Under the pieces are notes generated by a model. That model saw only the letters and a list, made by a program, of their open reading frames with translations. It searched no databases and was not told the origin of the DNA. The position numbers and the translations under genes were made by a program. This document shows, in pieces, positions 56,354 through 64,000 of a stretch of DNA of 64,000 nucleotides. The stretch covers positions 1,426,001 to 1,490,000 of the forward strand of contig NZ_CP072377.1 in assembly GCF_018128225.1 (NCBI RefSeq), read 5' to 3'. This DNA comes from Leptotrichia sp. oral taxon 218 (lineage in GTDB: Bacteria; Fusobacteriota; Fusobacteriia; Fusobacteriales; Leptotrichiaceae). How positions within the stretch are numbered: position 1 is the stretch's first letter; each line of letters opens with the position of its first letter.

Positions 56354-56614
56354 TTAAACTCCTATTATAACTATAATTAAAATAAACATTGATATAACAA
56401 ATCTAACCAAATAATTTTTGATCTTTAATTTTTTATATGGTCCATAAATACCAAAAAACATCAAATACCATAAAAATACAATTCTTAAATCATCGAATTT
56501 TCTAAATAATTTTAATTTATAAAAAAAATATACTAGAATTAGACTTATTGATGAATATAGAGAAAAAAATATATATTCATTAGATTTTATATACTCAAAA
56601 ATTTTTTTAATCAT
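56354..56614 (-). CDS. Small membrane protein (86 aa)
   Basis: Three hydrophobic segments (IFFSLYSSISLILVYFFY, IVFLWYLMFFGIYG, FVISMFILIIVIIGV). Stops 3 bases before the next small membrane gene, so the pair is one unit upstream of the IStron C host gene. No family recognised. Confidence 0.5.
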   Translation of the reverse strand: MIKKIFEYIKSNEYIFFSLYSSISLILVYFFYKLKLFRKFDDLRIVFLWYLMFFGIYGPYKKLKIKNYLVRFVISMFILIIVIIGV

Positions 56615-56690
56615 TCTAACTTACAGTCCTTTCTAAATCTAAGATAATTAATCACTCTAAACTTATTTTTTTACTTTTTTTTATTTTATT

Positions 56691-56719
56691 AAAGAAAAAG
56701 ACTAGAATTTTATCTAGCC
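56691..56719 (-). terminator. Terminator after glmM
   Basis: Stem GGCTAGA / TCTAGTC (56700-56719, one G-U) followed on the minus strand by TTTTTCTTT, 22 bases after the glmM stop. Confidence 0.7.
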
Positions 56720-56741
56720 TATTTCCCATAATTCAACTAAC

Positions 56742-58103
56742 TTATCCCAAAACTTCTTCGACTTTTTCTGTCAACTCTTTGATATATTTATCCACAATTT
56801 CTTGTTTTTCTGCTTCAACCATCACTCTAATAAGCGATTCTGTTCCAGAAGCTCTCACTAAGATTCTACCTTTTCCAGCAATTTCTTTCTGTTTTTCTCT
56901 TATAAAATCTGTCAATTCTTTATTTGTTTCCCAAGTTGCTTTTTTCTCTTTAGAAACCATTATATTTTTAGAATCCTGTGGCCACAATTTTATATCTTTT
57001 ACTAATTCATTTAATGTTTTTCCACTTTCTAAAATTGCTGCAACTAGCTGAATCGAAGATAAAACTCCATCTCCAGTCGTGTTGTAATCCAGCATCAAAA
57101 TATGTCCAGACTGTTCTCCACCGACATTTAGACCATATTCTTTCATTTTTTCAAGAACATATCTATCTCCAACATTTGCTCTAATTAATCCAATACCTTG
57201 TTCATCCAAATATTTTTCAAATCCCATATTGCTTAGAACTGTTGTAACTACTTTGTTGTCGTTCAAAAGTCCTCTTTTTTTGAAATATTTTGCAATTATA
57301 GCAATTACTAAATCTCCATTAATTACATTTCCTTCGTGGTCAACTGCAATAAGTCTGTCCGCATCCCCATCAAATGCAAGTCCCAAGTCAGCTTTATAAA
57401 CTTTTACCACTTCCTGTAAAAGTTCTGGATGAGTTGAACCGCAATTTACATTTATATTTTTTCCGTTTGGAATATTATTTATTACAATAATATCTGCACC
57501 AAGTTTTTGATAAATTTTTGAAGCCACTCTATAAGCAGCACCATTTGCCGCATCAATTACAATTTTCAAACCTTTAAAACTTGTTTTTACAGTTGAAGCC
57601 AAAAAGTCCAAATAAATTCTCATATCGTCTTCAACATATTTAAATCTTCCTAGATCATCTCCAGCAATTTGATGTTTTAATAATTTTTCTCTGTCTTCCA
57701 TAAGCGCTTCTATTTCTTCTTCAACTTTATCAGGAAGTTTATAACCATTTGAGCTAAAAATTTTAATTCCGTTATCTTTTACTGGATTGTGTGAAGCAGA
57801 AATCATAATTCCTGCATCAGCTTTTAATTTTCTTGTTAAATAACAAACACCAGGTGTTGGAAGTACTCCTACAAAATCAATGTGAACTCCCATTGAATTT
57901 AAACCAGCAGATAGTGCCGATCTTATCATATATCCCGAAATTCTTGTATCAGTTCCCAAGATAATTCTTGGTTTTCCCGCTTTTTTTCTATGTTTTTTTA
58001 AATAATATCCAAGAGCAAGTCCCAAATTTCCAACTAAATCAATAGTTAAATCTTTGTTAGCTTCTCCACGCATTCCGTCTGTTCCAAAATATTTTCTAGC
58101 CAT
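56742..58103 (-). CDS. glmM: Phosphoglucosamine mutase
   Basis: 453 aa. It converts glucosamine-6-phosphate to the 1-phosphate for peptidoglycan and LPS precursors. Starts ARKYFGTDGMRGEAN; phosphoserine loop MISASHNPVKDNG; metal-binding FDGDADRLIAVD; sugar-specificity loop GGEQSGH; phosphate-binding RASGTESLIRVMVE. All typical. Confidence 0.97.
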   Translation of the reverse strand: MARKYFGTDGMRGEANKDLTIDLVGNLGLALGYYLKKHRKKAGKPRIILGTDTRISGYMIRSALSAGLNSMGVHIDFVGVLPTPGVCYLTRKLKADAGIMISASHNPVKDNGIKIFSSNGYKLPDKVEEEIEALMEDREKLLKHQIAGDDLGRFKYVEDDMRIYLDFLASTVKTSFKGLKIVIDAANGAAYRVASKIYQKLGADIIVINNIPNGKNINVNCGSTHPELLQEVVKVYKADLGLAFDGDADRLIAVDHEGNVINGDLVIAIIAKYFKKRGLLNDNKVVTTVLSNMGFEKYLDEQGIGLIRANVGDRYVLEKMKEYGLNVGGEQSGHILMLDYNTTGDGVLSSIQLVAAILESGKTLNELVKDIKLWPQDSKNIMVSKEKKATWETNKELTDFIREKQKEIAGKGRILVRASGTESLIRVMVEAEKQEIVDKYIKELTEKVEEVLG

Positions 58104-58209
58104 TCTTATTAATTTTATTCCTTTCTTTTCTTCAATTTTATTTTTCTTTTGTTTTTTAATTTTTTTGTTTTAATTCTTTATTTTATTTTTTTATTATAAT
58201 CTTTTATCT

Positions 58210-59769
58210 TTACTTTTTTTTAAAAAATCTAAAAAAAGAACTTGATTTTTCTTTTGTTTTATCATTTTTATTAGATTTCTCATTTTTAACTACAATTTCT
58301 TTTCCATTTATTGGCAAAACTATAGAAATTTTAGTCCCTTTTCCCATTTCAGAATCGATTTCTATTTTTCCATTATGAATTTCAATTATTCTTTTCACAA
58401 TTGCAAGTCCAAGTCCAGTTCCTCCAGTCGCTTTAGTTCTCGACAAGTCAACTCTGTAAAATCTGTCAAAAATTCGTTTCGCATCTTCTTTTGAAATTCC
58501 AACTCCTTCATCTCGAATTGAAATTACTCCATTTCCATTTCTTATTTCTGATTCAATATAAATATTCGTATTTTCTTCCGAATATTTTGTCGCATTTTCA
58601 ATTATTGCTCTAATTGCCTGTTGAAGTAAAGTTTCATCTCCGTTTATTTTAAAATTTTCTCCCTCTGTCAAATGAATCTTATGAGTTTTTGTTGAAACAG
58701 TCGTATCCGAATAAATCTGCTTAACCATTTCATTCGCATCAATTTCAATAAATTTTGTATTAATTTTCGTAATATCACCTTTTGCTAAAAATAACAACTT
58801 TTGAATTAAATTTCGCATGTTGTCAGTTTCATTTATAATCGAGTCAATTGATTCCTCAAAAATTTCTTCATTTGTAAGTCTACGCTTTTTAATTATTTCC
58901 GCATAACCTTTTATTATCGCAAGTGGCGTTCTAAGTTCGTGCGATGCATCCGACACAAATTTTTTCTGATTTCCAAAAGAAATTTCAATTCTATCTAGCA
59001 TTTCATTTATAATAAGAGTCAATGTCTGAAGTTCATCTTCACTTTTTGGCACTTCAATTCTTTGGCTCAAATCTTCACTTGTAATAGTTTTTGCTGTTTT
59101 TATTACATTTTTAACTGGTTTTAAAATTCTTCTGCTGACTATTTTTGAAACAATTGCTGTGAGAACTGCTCCTATTATTGTAAATAAAATTACAAGATAT
59201 TCCAGTCTTTTATAAATTTTATTTTCCTGTGAAATATTTTTTAACACATAGACATTGAAATCATAGTGTTTAATATTTCTTGCAACTTTAAATGCAAAAT
59301 ATTTATTTTCACTTCCTAAGTCAATAGTTTTTCCATTTGCATCATTTTTTTTCAAATTAAATTTTTCTAACATTTTTACTATTTCTTCGTTTGTGGCACT
59401 CGCTTCTTCCGTGTCAGTCCCACCAATTGTATTTATTGGAATTACACGACTATTATTTCTTTTCATCTCAAGAACATACAAATAACCTTCTTCTCCAGGA
59501 TTAAAAGGTTTTAGATAAATAATCTTTTTTCCTTCCATAACTTGTGGATTAAAATCAAATGTAAGTTCATTTGTTTTCTGCGAAAATACAGTAACTTTAT
59601 CCAAAAAACTATTTATGTCTTCAACCTTATTTTGTGCCAAAGACACCAAAGCCTTTTTTGACTGTCTTTGCAACGAGTACACTAAAATAATATTCGAAAA
59701 CAATATCAATACCAAAAATAGAAGAACATAGTTCAAAGAAATACGATCTTCTAATTTTAAATTTTTCAT
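58210..59769 (-). CDS. Sensor histidine kinase
   Basis: 519 aa. Membrane helix at about 15-33, an extracellular sensor region of some 150 residues, a second helix near 190-212, then a HAMP domain (SRRILKPVKNVIKTAKTI). H-box SHELRTPLAIIKGYAEI carries the phosphorylated His; N-box AIRAIIENATKYS; G1 IRDEGVGIS; G2 GGTGLGLAIVK. A Lys-rich tail follows. It starts 10 bases after its response regulator. Signal unknown. Confidence 0.93.
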   Translation of the reverse strand: MKNLKLEDRISLNYVLLFLVLILFSNIILVYSLQRQSKKALVSLAQNKVEDINSFLDKVTVFSQKTNELTFDFNPQVMEGKKIIYLKPFNPGEEGYLYVLEMKRNNSRVIPINTIGGTDTEEASATNEEIVKMLEKFNLKKNDANGKTIDLGSENKYFAFKVARNIKHYDFNVYVLKNISQENKIYKRLEYLVILFTIIGAVLTAIVSKIVSRRILKPVKNVIKTAKTITSEDLSQRIEVPKSEDELQTLTLIINEMLDRIEISFGNQKKFVSDASHELRTPLAIIKGYAEIIKKRRLTNEEIFEESIDSIINETDNMRNLIQKLLFLAKGDITKINTKFIEIDANEMVKQIYSDTTVSTKTHKIHLTEGENFKINGDETLLQQAIRAIIENATKYSEENTNIYIESEIRNGNGVISIRDEGVGISKEDAKRIFDRFYRVDLSRTKATGGTGLGLAIVKRIIEIHNGKIEIDSEMGKGTKISIVLPINGKEIVVKNEKSNKNDKTKEKSSSFFRFFKKK

Positions 59770-59779
59770 AATTTACTCC

Positions 59780-60463
59780 TTATTTAAAGATAAATCCAAT
59801 TCCTCTCACTGTTTGAATAAATCTTCTTTCGTAAGGTCTGTCAATTTTATCTCTCAAATATTTGATATATAAATCCAAAATGTTATCATTTCCAATATAA
59901 TCAAATCCCCAAACTTCTTCCAATATTTTATCTCTCGATAAAACAATCCCTTTATTCAGAACTAAAAAGTCAAGCAATTCAAATTCTCTTTTTGACAATT
60001 GAATCAGATCTTTTCCGTAACCTCTAAAAATTTCATAAGTCGAATAATTTATTGTCAAGTCTTCAAATTCAAATAGTCCTTTATGATCAACCGATTTTTT
60101 AGTTCTTCTTAATAATGCTTTTATTCTAGCAAGCAATTCTTCATTTGAAAATGGTTTAGTCATGTAATCATCAGCACCATAATCAAATCCAACAACCTTA
60201 TCACTTATTTCATCTTTAGCTGTAAGCATAATTATAGGAACTTGTGAAGTTTCCCTCACTCTTTTACAAACTTCCATTCCACTCATTTTTGGAAGCATTA
60301 CATCTAGCAAGATTAAGTCATATGATCCGTATTTAGCCATATTTAATCCTTCTTTACCGTCATATGCAAAAAACACATCAAAACCTTCAAATTTTAATTC
60401 AATTTCAAGAAGTCTTGAAATTTTTGGGTCGTCTTCCACAACCAATATTTTTTCTTTCATCAT
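59780..60463 (-). CDS. OmpR-family response regulator
   Basis: 227 aa. Receiver domain with acidic pocket VVEDD, phospho-Asp in LILLDVMLPKMSG, Thr in MLTAKDE and Lys in DYMTKPFSNEELLARI. A winged-helix DNA-binding domain follows (LSKREFELLDFLVLNKGIVLSRDKILEEVWG). Co-transcribed with the kinase. The 205-base upstream region is A/T-rich with no gene. Confidence 0.94.
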   Translation of the reverse strand: MMKEKILVVEDDPKISRLLEIELKFEGFDVFFAYDGKEGLNMAKYGSYDLILLDVMLPKMSGMEVCKRVRETSQVPIIMLTAKDEISDKVVGFDYGADDYMTKPFSNEELLARIKALLRRTKKSVDHKGLFEFEDLTINYSTYEIFRGYGKDLIQLSKREFELLDFLVLNKGIVLSRDKILEEVWGFDYIGNDNILDLYIKYLRDKIDRPYERRFIQTVRGIGFIFK

Positions 60464-60668
60464 TTATCACCACTTTTATTTTAATTTATTTTAATTCATT
60501 GTAGTTATTATACCTTATTTTTTAAAATTTGTATACACTTTTATCTTTTTTTTTAAACAATTTTTATATAAAAAATAATTATAATAAAATTAATATAGCT
60601 ATTTTTTTACGAATTTTACTTTTATTTTATTAAATTTTTAGTTAAATAATTATTATAAAAATTTAATT

Positions 60669-61937
60669 TTAAAAATTTTCTTTGTCCATATCACTATCTG
60701 ATTTTCCCTCAGGAAGTTTTATTCTAAGCAAGTCCATCGGTCCCATTTCAACATCAGTTTTGATAATTGCTATTGTATTTGGATTTACATGGTCTTCATA
60801 TTCTTCTTTTTTTGTATTAAAAAAGTTTTTCACTTTAAATTTCACAACTTCCGACTCTGGTCTTACAAGTTCCAATTCCTGTGTTGCAAAAACCTGATTT
60901 CTAATTTGAATTTTATATTTATTCGTATCTACTTTTTCTAGTACATTTGCAACCAATCTGTAAGTCTGGCTATAAGAAAGCCCTGTCTTATAATTTTGAT
61001 CCTTTTCAGTCGTAGGCCCTAAGAAAAATCCATTTGAATATTGTCTATGACTAATTGTTTTAAGTTCTTTTAACCAATCTTCATCATATTTATAATTTCC
61101 TGAATAATAAGAATCTAGTGCTCTTTTATACTGTTTTACAACAGTTGAATTATAATAAATACTCTTCATTCTTCCTTCAATTTTTAGAGAATCGACACCC
61201 GCTTCAATAATTTTATCAATAAATTCAATTGTACACAAATCTTTTGCATTAAACATAAATGTTCCATCTTCATTTTCTATAACATCATGCGCCCCTGTTT
61301 CTTCATGCCCTTCTGCAATAACTTTATAATTCCAACGGCAATCTTGCGCACAAATTCCACGATTTGAATCTCTTCCAGTAAAATAGTTGCTAAGCAGACA
61401 TCTACCCGAATAAGTCATGCACATCGCTCCATGAATAAACACTTCTATTTCAACATCTGGCACTTTTTCACGAATCTTTTTAATTTCGTTTAATGACATT
61501 TCTCTTGCCAAAATAACTCTTTTAGCTCCCATCTCTTTCCAAGTTTTTACACTCATCCAGTTTGTATTGTTAGCTTGTGTACTAACATGTATTCTCAAGT
61601 TTGGAGCATGTTCTCTAACTAGCTGAAAAACTCCAAGGTCTGCCACAATTGCCGCATCTGCTCCATATTCTTCCAATTTTTTAATAAATCTTGGCATATA
61701 TTCAATTTCTGCGTTATGCGCAAAAATATTCAGTGTCACATACACTTTTTTCCCCAAGCTATGAGCATAATCAATAGCTTGTTTTAATTCTTTGTTATTA
61801 AAATTAGAGGACATTCCTCTCAAGTTAAAGGCGTTTCCTCCAATAAAACAAGCGTCCGCTCCAAAATGAAAAGCACTTTTTAACTTTTCCATATTTCCAG
61901 CAGGTGCTAATAACTCCACTCTTTTTCTCTTTTCCAT
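60669..61937 (-). CDS. U32 family peptidase / tRNA-hydroxylation-type protein
   Basis: 422 aa. N-terminus VELLAPAGNMEKLKSAFHFGADACFIGG, then VFIHGAMCMTYSGRCLLSNYFTGRDSNRGICAQDC, which contains the U32 signature and Cys residues that could bind an iron-sulphur cluster. The C-terminal beta domain matches the larger U32 proteins. E. coli and B. subtilis homologues (TrhP/YegQ, YrrO) act in tRNA uridine hydroxylation rather than classical proteolysis; that role is inferred here. Confidence 0.9.
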   Translation of the reverse strand: MEKRKRVELLAPAGNMEKLKSAFHFGADACFIGGNAFNLRGMSSNFNNKELKQAIDYAHSLGKKVYVTLNIFAHNAEIEYMPRFIKKLEEYGADAAIVADLGVFQLVREHAPNLRIHVSTQANNTNWMSVKTWKEMGAKRVILAREMSLNEIKKIREKVPDVEIEVFIHGAMCMTYSGRCLLSNYFTGRDSNRGICAQDCRWNYKVIAEGHEETGAHDVIENEDGTFMFNAKDLCTIEFIDKIIEAGVDSLKIEGRMKSIYYNSTVVKQYKRALDSYYSGNYKYDEDWLKELKTISHRQYSNGFFLGPTTEKDQNYKTGLSYSQTYRLVANVLEKVDTNKYKIQIRNQVFATQELELVRPESEVVKFKVKNFFNTKKEEYEDHVNPNTIAIIKTDVEMGPMDLLRIKLPEGKSDSDMDKENF

Positions 61938-61980
61938 CTTTTCTCCTTAACTTTTTAATTATTTTCTGTTTGCAATTTTT

Positions 61981-63429
61981 TTATTCAGACGGCGGCAAAT
62001 GTTGTTCATCTTTTATATTCAAGAATTGTTGATATGAAGCTTCAAACGATAATTTTATCGTTCCAATCGGTCCACTTCTATGTTTTCCAATTATTAATTC
62101 CACTTCTTCACCTTTTTCATTTCCTTCACTACTGTTAGCGTTACTACCACTGCTATCATCAGAAGTTTCGCCTTGTTCTTCATCATCAAAATTATTTTTT
62201 TTGTAATAACTGTCACGATATAAAAACATCACTAAATCAGCATCCTGCTCTATCGCTCCAGATTCTCTCAAGTCAGACAGCATCGGTCTTTTATCATTTC
62301 TTTGCTCAACTCCCCTAGAAAGTTGCGATAAAGTTAAAATTGGTATATTCAATTCTTTTGCAAGAAGTTTTAACGAACGAGAAATTTCTGATATTTCCTG
62401 TTCCCTGCTTTTTCTATAACCTTCCTGCGGACTTATAAGCTGCAAATAGTCAATCAAAAGAAAATCTAATTTTCCTTCTGATTTTAATCTACGAGCTGTT
62501 GATTTTAATTCCATCATATTTACACTTGCAGAATCTGATATATAAAGTGGCATCTCAGTAATTTCACCAAAAATTTCACCCATTTTAAACATTTCTTCTT
62601 TTTTAAGCATATTATCTTTAAGCGATTTTAGTCTTATTCTTGCCATAATTGACAAAATTCTGTCAAATAGCTGCTCATTTCCCATCTCCAAACTGTAGAC
62701 TAAAACATGCTTATTTTGTTTTGCAACACTTATCGCAAGATTTAGTGCAAATGCCGTTTTTCCCATAGCAGGTCTAGCTGCAAGAATCATTAAGTCAGAA
62801 CCGTGCAGACCTCCTGTCATCTGATCAAAAGCAAAATATCCTGTAGGTATTCCACTCAACTCGCTTGTCGAATTCTGATATTCATCCAGTAACTTTATTT
62901 TTTGATCAGCTAATTCTGCAACTCTTATAATATCTTGATGCTGCTTTTTCTTGGAAATTTCAAAAATTTTCTTTTCAGCATCATCTATTATTTTTTCAAT
63001 ACTGCTGTAACTATTTTGCGATAATTTTATAATTTCTTCTCCAACATCAATAAGCTGTCTTTGAATTGATTTTTCTTTTATTATTCTGGCATAAGTTGTT
63101 GCATTTGCCGCTGTTGAAACAACTTCTGTAAAATCGTAAATGGTATCTTCTCCGCCAACTTCTTCCAAAAGGTTATTCTTTTTCAAAAGTTCAACAATTA
63201 CGAGAACTTCAATAATTTTTCCGTTCTCATGAGCTTTTTTCATCTCATTAAATAATATTTTATGACTTCCCTTGTAAAAATCTTCTTCATTTACAATTTC
63301 TAAAATTTCAGACATAATTTTGGGTTTTAAAAATATTGAACCAATTAAACCTTCTTCAGCTTTTATACTGTATGTTTTCTCAGGTAATCCCATTCTCTCA
63401 TCAGTCAAATTTAAATCGTCTATATCCAT
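61981..63429 (-). CDS. dnaB: Replicative DNA helicase
   Basis: 482 aa. N-terminal primase-interacting domain (PEKTYSIKAEEGLIGSIFLKP), linker, then the RecA-like domain: Walker A LAARPAMGKTAFALN, LLIDYLQLIS as Walker B, and TLSQLSRGVEQRNDKRPMLSDLRESGAIEQDADLVMFLYRD in outline. There is a Ser/Asn/Glu-rich insertion (GETSDDSSGSNANSSEGNEKGEE) near the C-terminus before the conserved KHRSGPIGTIKLSF. rplI lies just upstream, a common arrangement. Confidence 0.97.
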   Translation of the reverse strand: MDIDDLNLTDERMGLPEKTYSIKAEEGLIGSIFLKPKIMSEILEIVNEEDFYKGSHKILFNEMKKAHENGKIIEVLVIVELLKKNNLLEEVGGEDTIYDFTEVVSTAANATTYARIIKEKSIQRQLIDVGEEIIKLSQNSYSSIEKIIDDAEKKIFEISKKKQHQDIIRVAELADQKIKLLDEYQNSTSELSGIPTGYFAFDQMTGGLHGSDLMILAARPAMGKTAFALNLAISVAKQNKHVLVYSLEMGNEQLFDRILSIMARIRLKSLKDNMLKKEEMFKMGEIFGEITEMPLYISDSASVNMMELKSTARRLKSEGKLDFLLIDYLQLISPQEGYRKSREQEISEISRSLKLLAKELNIPILTLSQLSRGVEQRNDKRPMLSDLRESGAIEQDADLVMFLYRDSYYKKNNFDDEEQGETSDDSSGSNANSSEGNEKGEEVELIIGKHRSGPIGTIKLSFEASYQQFLNIKDEQHLPPSE

Positions 63430-63459
63430 TTTTTTCCTTTACTAAAAAATTTTAAAAAA

Positions 63460-63912
63460 CTATTTTGCTTCCACTTTCACTTTTATACTTCCTTTTACTT
63501 CCGAATGAAGTTTTAACTCAACTGTATGAAGTCCCAAATCTTTCACTCTTGTGCTAGTCGAAATTTTCTTTTTATCAATTTCAATATTTAATTGATCTTT
63601 TATTGCTTCAGAAATTTCCTTTGCTCCAATTGAACCAAAAACTTTTCCGTTTTCTCCAGCTTTAACTTTTAGTACAACTTCTTTTTTTGCAAGTATATCT
63701 TTCAATTCATTTGCTTCCTTTACATCTCTTGCATGATTTTTTTCTATCTTTTCATTTTTTTTCTGTAATTTATTAATGTTTTCTGGTGTTGCCAAAACTG
63801 CTTTATTTTTATTCAACAAAAAATTGTTGGCATATCCATCTTTTACTTCTATAATTTCATCTTTTTTCCCTATTCCTTTAATTGTTTCTGTCAAAATTAC
63901 CTTAATTTTCAT
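63460..63912 (-). CDS. rplI: 50S ribosomal protein L9
   Basis: 150 aa. N-terminal rRNA-binding domain VILTETIKGIGKKDEIIEVKDGYANNFLLNKNKAVLAT in outline with the L9 signature, a long central helix, and the C-terminal domain GKVFGSIGAKEISEAI. GGAG lies 8 bases before the ATG. The last 88 bases of the window are its upstream region. Confidence 0.97.
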   Translation of the reverse strand: MKIKVILTETIKGIGKKDEIIEVKDGYANNFLLNKNKAVLATPENINKLQKKNEKIEKNHARDVKEANELKDILAKKEVVLKVKAGENGKVFGSIGAKEISEAIKDQLNIEIDKKKISTSTRVKDLGLHTVELKLHSEVKGSIKVKVEAK

Positions 63913-64000
63913 TTTAAAAATCTCCTTTTATTTTTATTTTTTATTTATTTAATCTTTTTATTCTTGATTTTTTTGTTTCAAAATTTTTCCTTCGAAAAAT

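Overview
The window is about 64 kb of very AT-rich DNA. Its gene content fits an anaerobic, Gram-negative-type member of the Fusobacteria, most likely Leptotrichia or a close relative; this is inferred from family resemblance, not from a database search. It carries KDO/LPS synthesis (kdsB), a DAP branch (dapB, dapH, murE), a hybrid-cluster protein, mevalonate-pathway genes, many small lipoproteins and TPR proteins, and an F-type ATP synthase whose c subunit has the sodium-ligand pattern known from Ilyobacter. No rRNA or tRNA gene was recognised.

Layout. 1-2.9 kb: on the minus strand, the start of a CARF-type (TM1812/Csx2) CRISPR accessory gene, preceded by two YfjP-like GTPases and several very small ORFs. 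3.2-4.3 kb: a 12-repeat CRISPR array transcribed leftwards, with a recognisable promoter, leader and terminator. 4.4-13.1 kb: proC, proA, proB, an intracellular alpha-amylase, exported proteins and lipoproteins, and kdsB. 13.2-14.6 kb: an intron-less IS605-type tnpB element. 14.6-31 kb: dacF-like, nth, traX-like, guaB, pepT, murE, hcp, TPR proteins, dapH and dapB. 31-35.6 kb: recA-recX (recX frameshifted), plsC, rdgB and alr. 35.7-39.4 kb: a HAD phosphatase, type 2 IPP isomerase, phosphomevalonate kinase and a sirtuin. 39.5-52 kb: the ATP synthase operon, with an extra Lys-rich exported protein between atpE and atpF and a methyltransferase gene at its head. 52-56.6 kb: a small accessory cluster (DUF7336-like proteins, a repeat protein, small membrane proteins). 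56.7-64 kb: glmM, a two-component system, a U32 peptidase, dnaB and rplI.

The most striking feature is three IStrons, chimeras of a self-splicing group I intron (5' part) and an IS605-type tnpB (3' part), at 18425-20207, 50052-51962 and 54093-56047. All are on the minus strand inside protein-coding genes. In each case, removing the element exactly from a T-ending 5' exon to the final G of a GGTTCAG end restores one continuous reading frame: a 195-aa Spy/LTxxQ-like exported protein, a 248-aa SAM methyltransferase at the head of the atp operon, and a 314-aa repeat protein. The first copy has an intact TnpB and a TTGAT target. The other two share a TTTAT target and carry tnpB genes broken by different single-base frameshifts, while their intron cores are still recognisable. 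Splicing therefore looks like the function that has been kept.

Other points of note are homopolymer-type frameshifts in recX and atpZ, duplicated stem-loops next to the small ORFs near the CARF gene, and a Lys-rich exported protein embedded in the atp operon.
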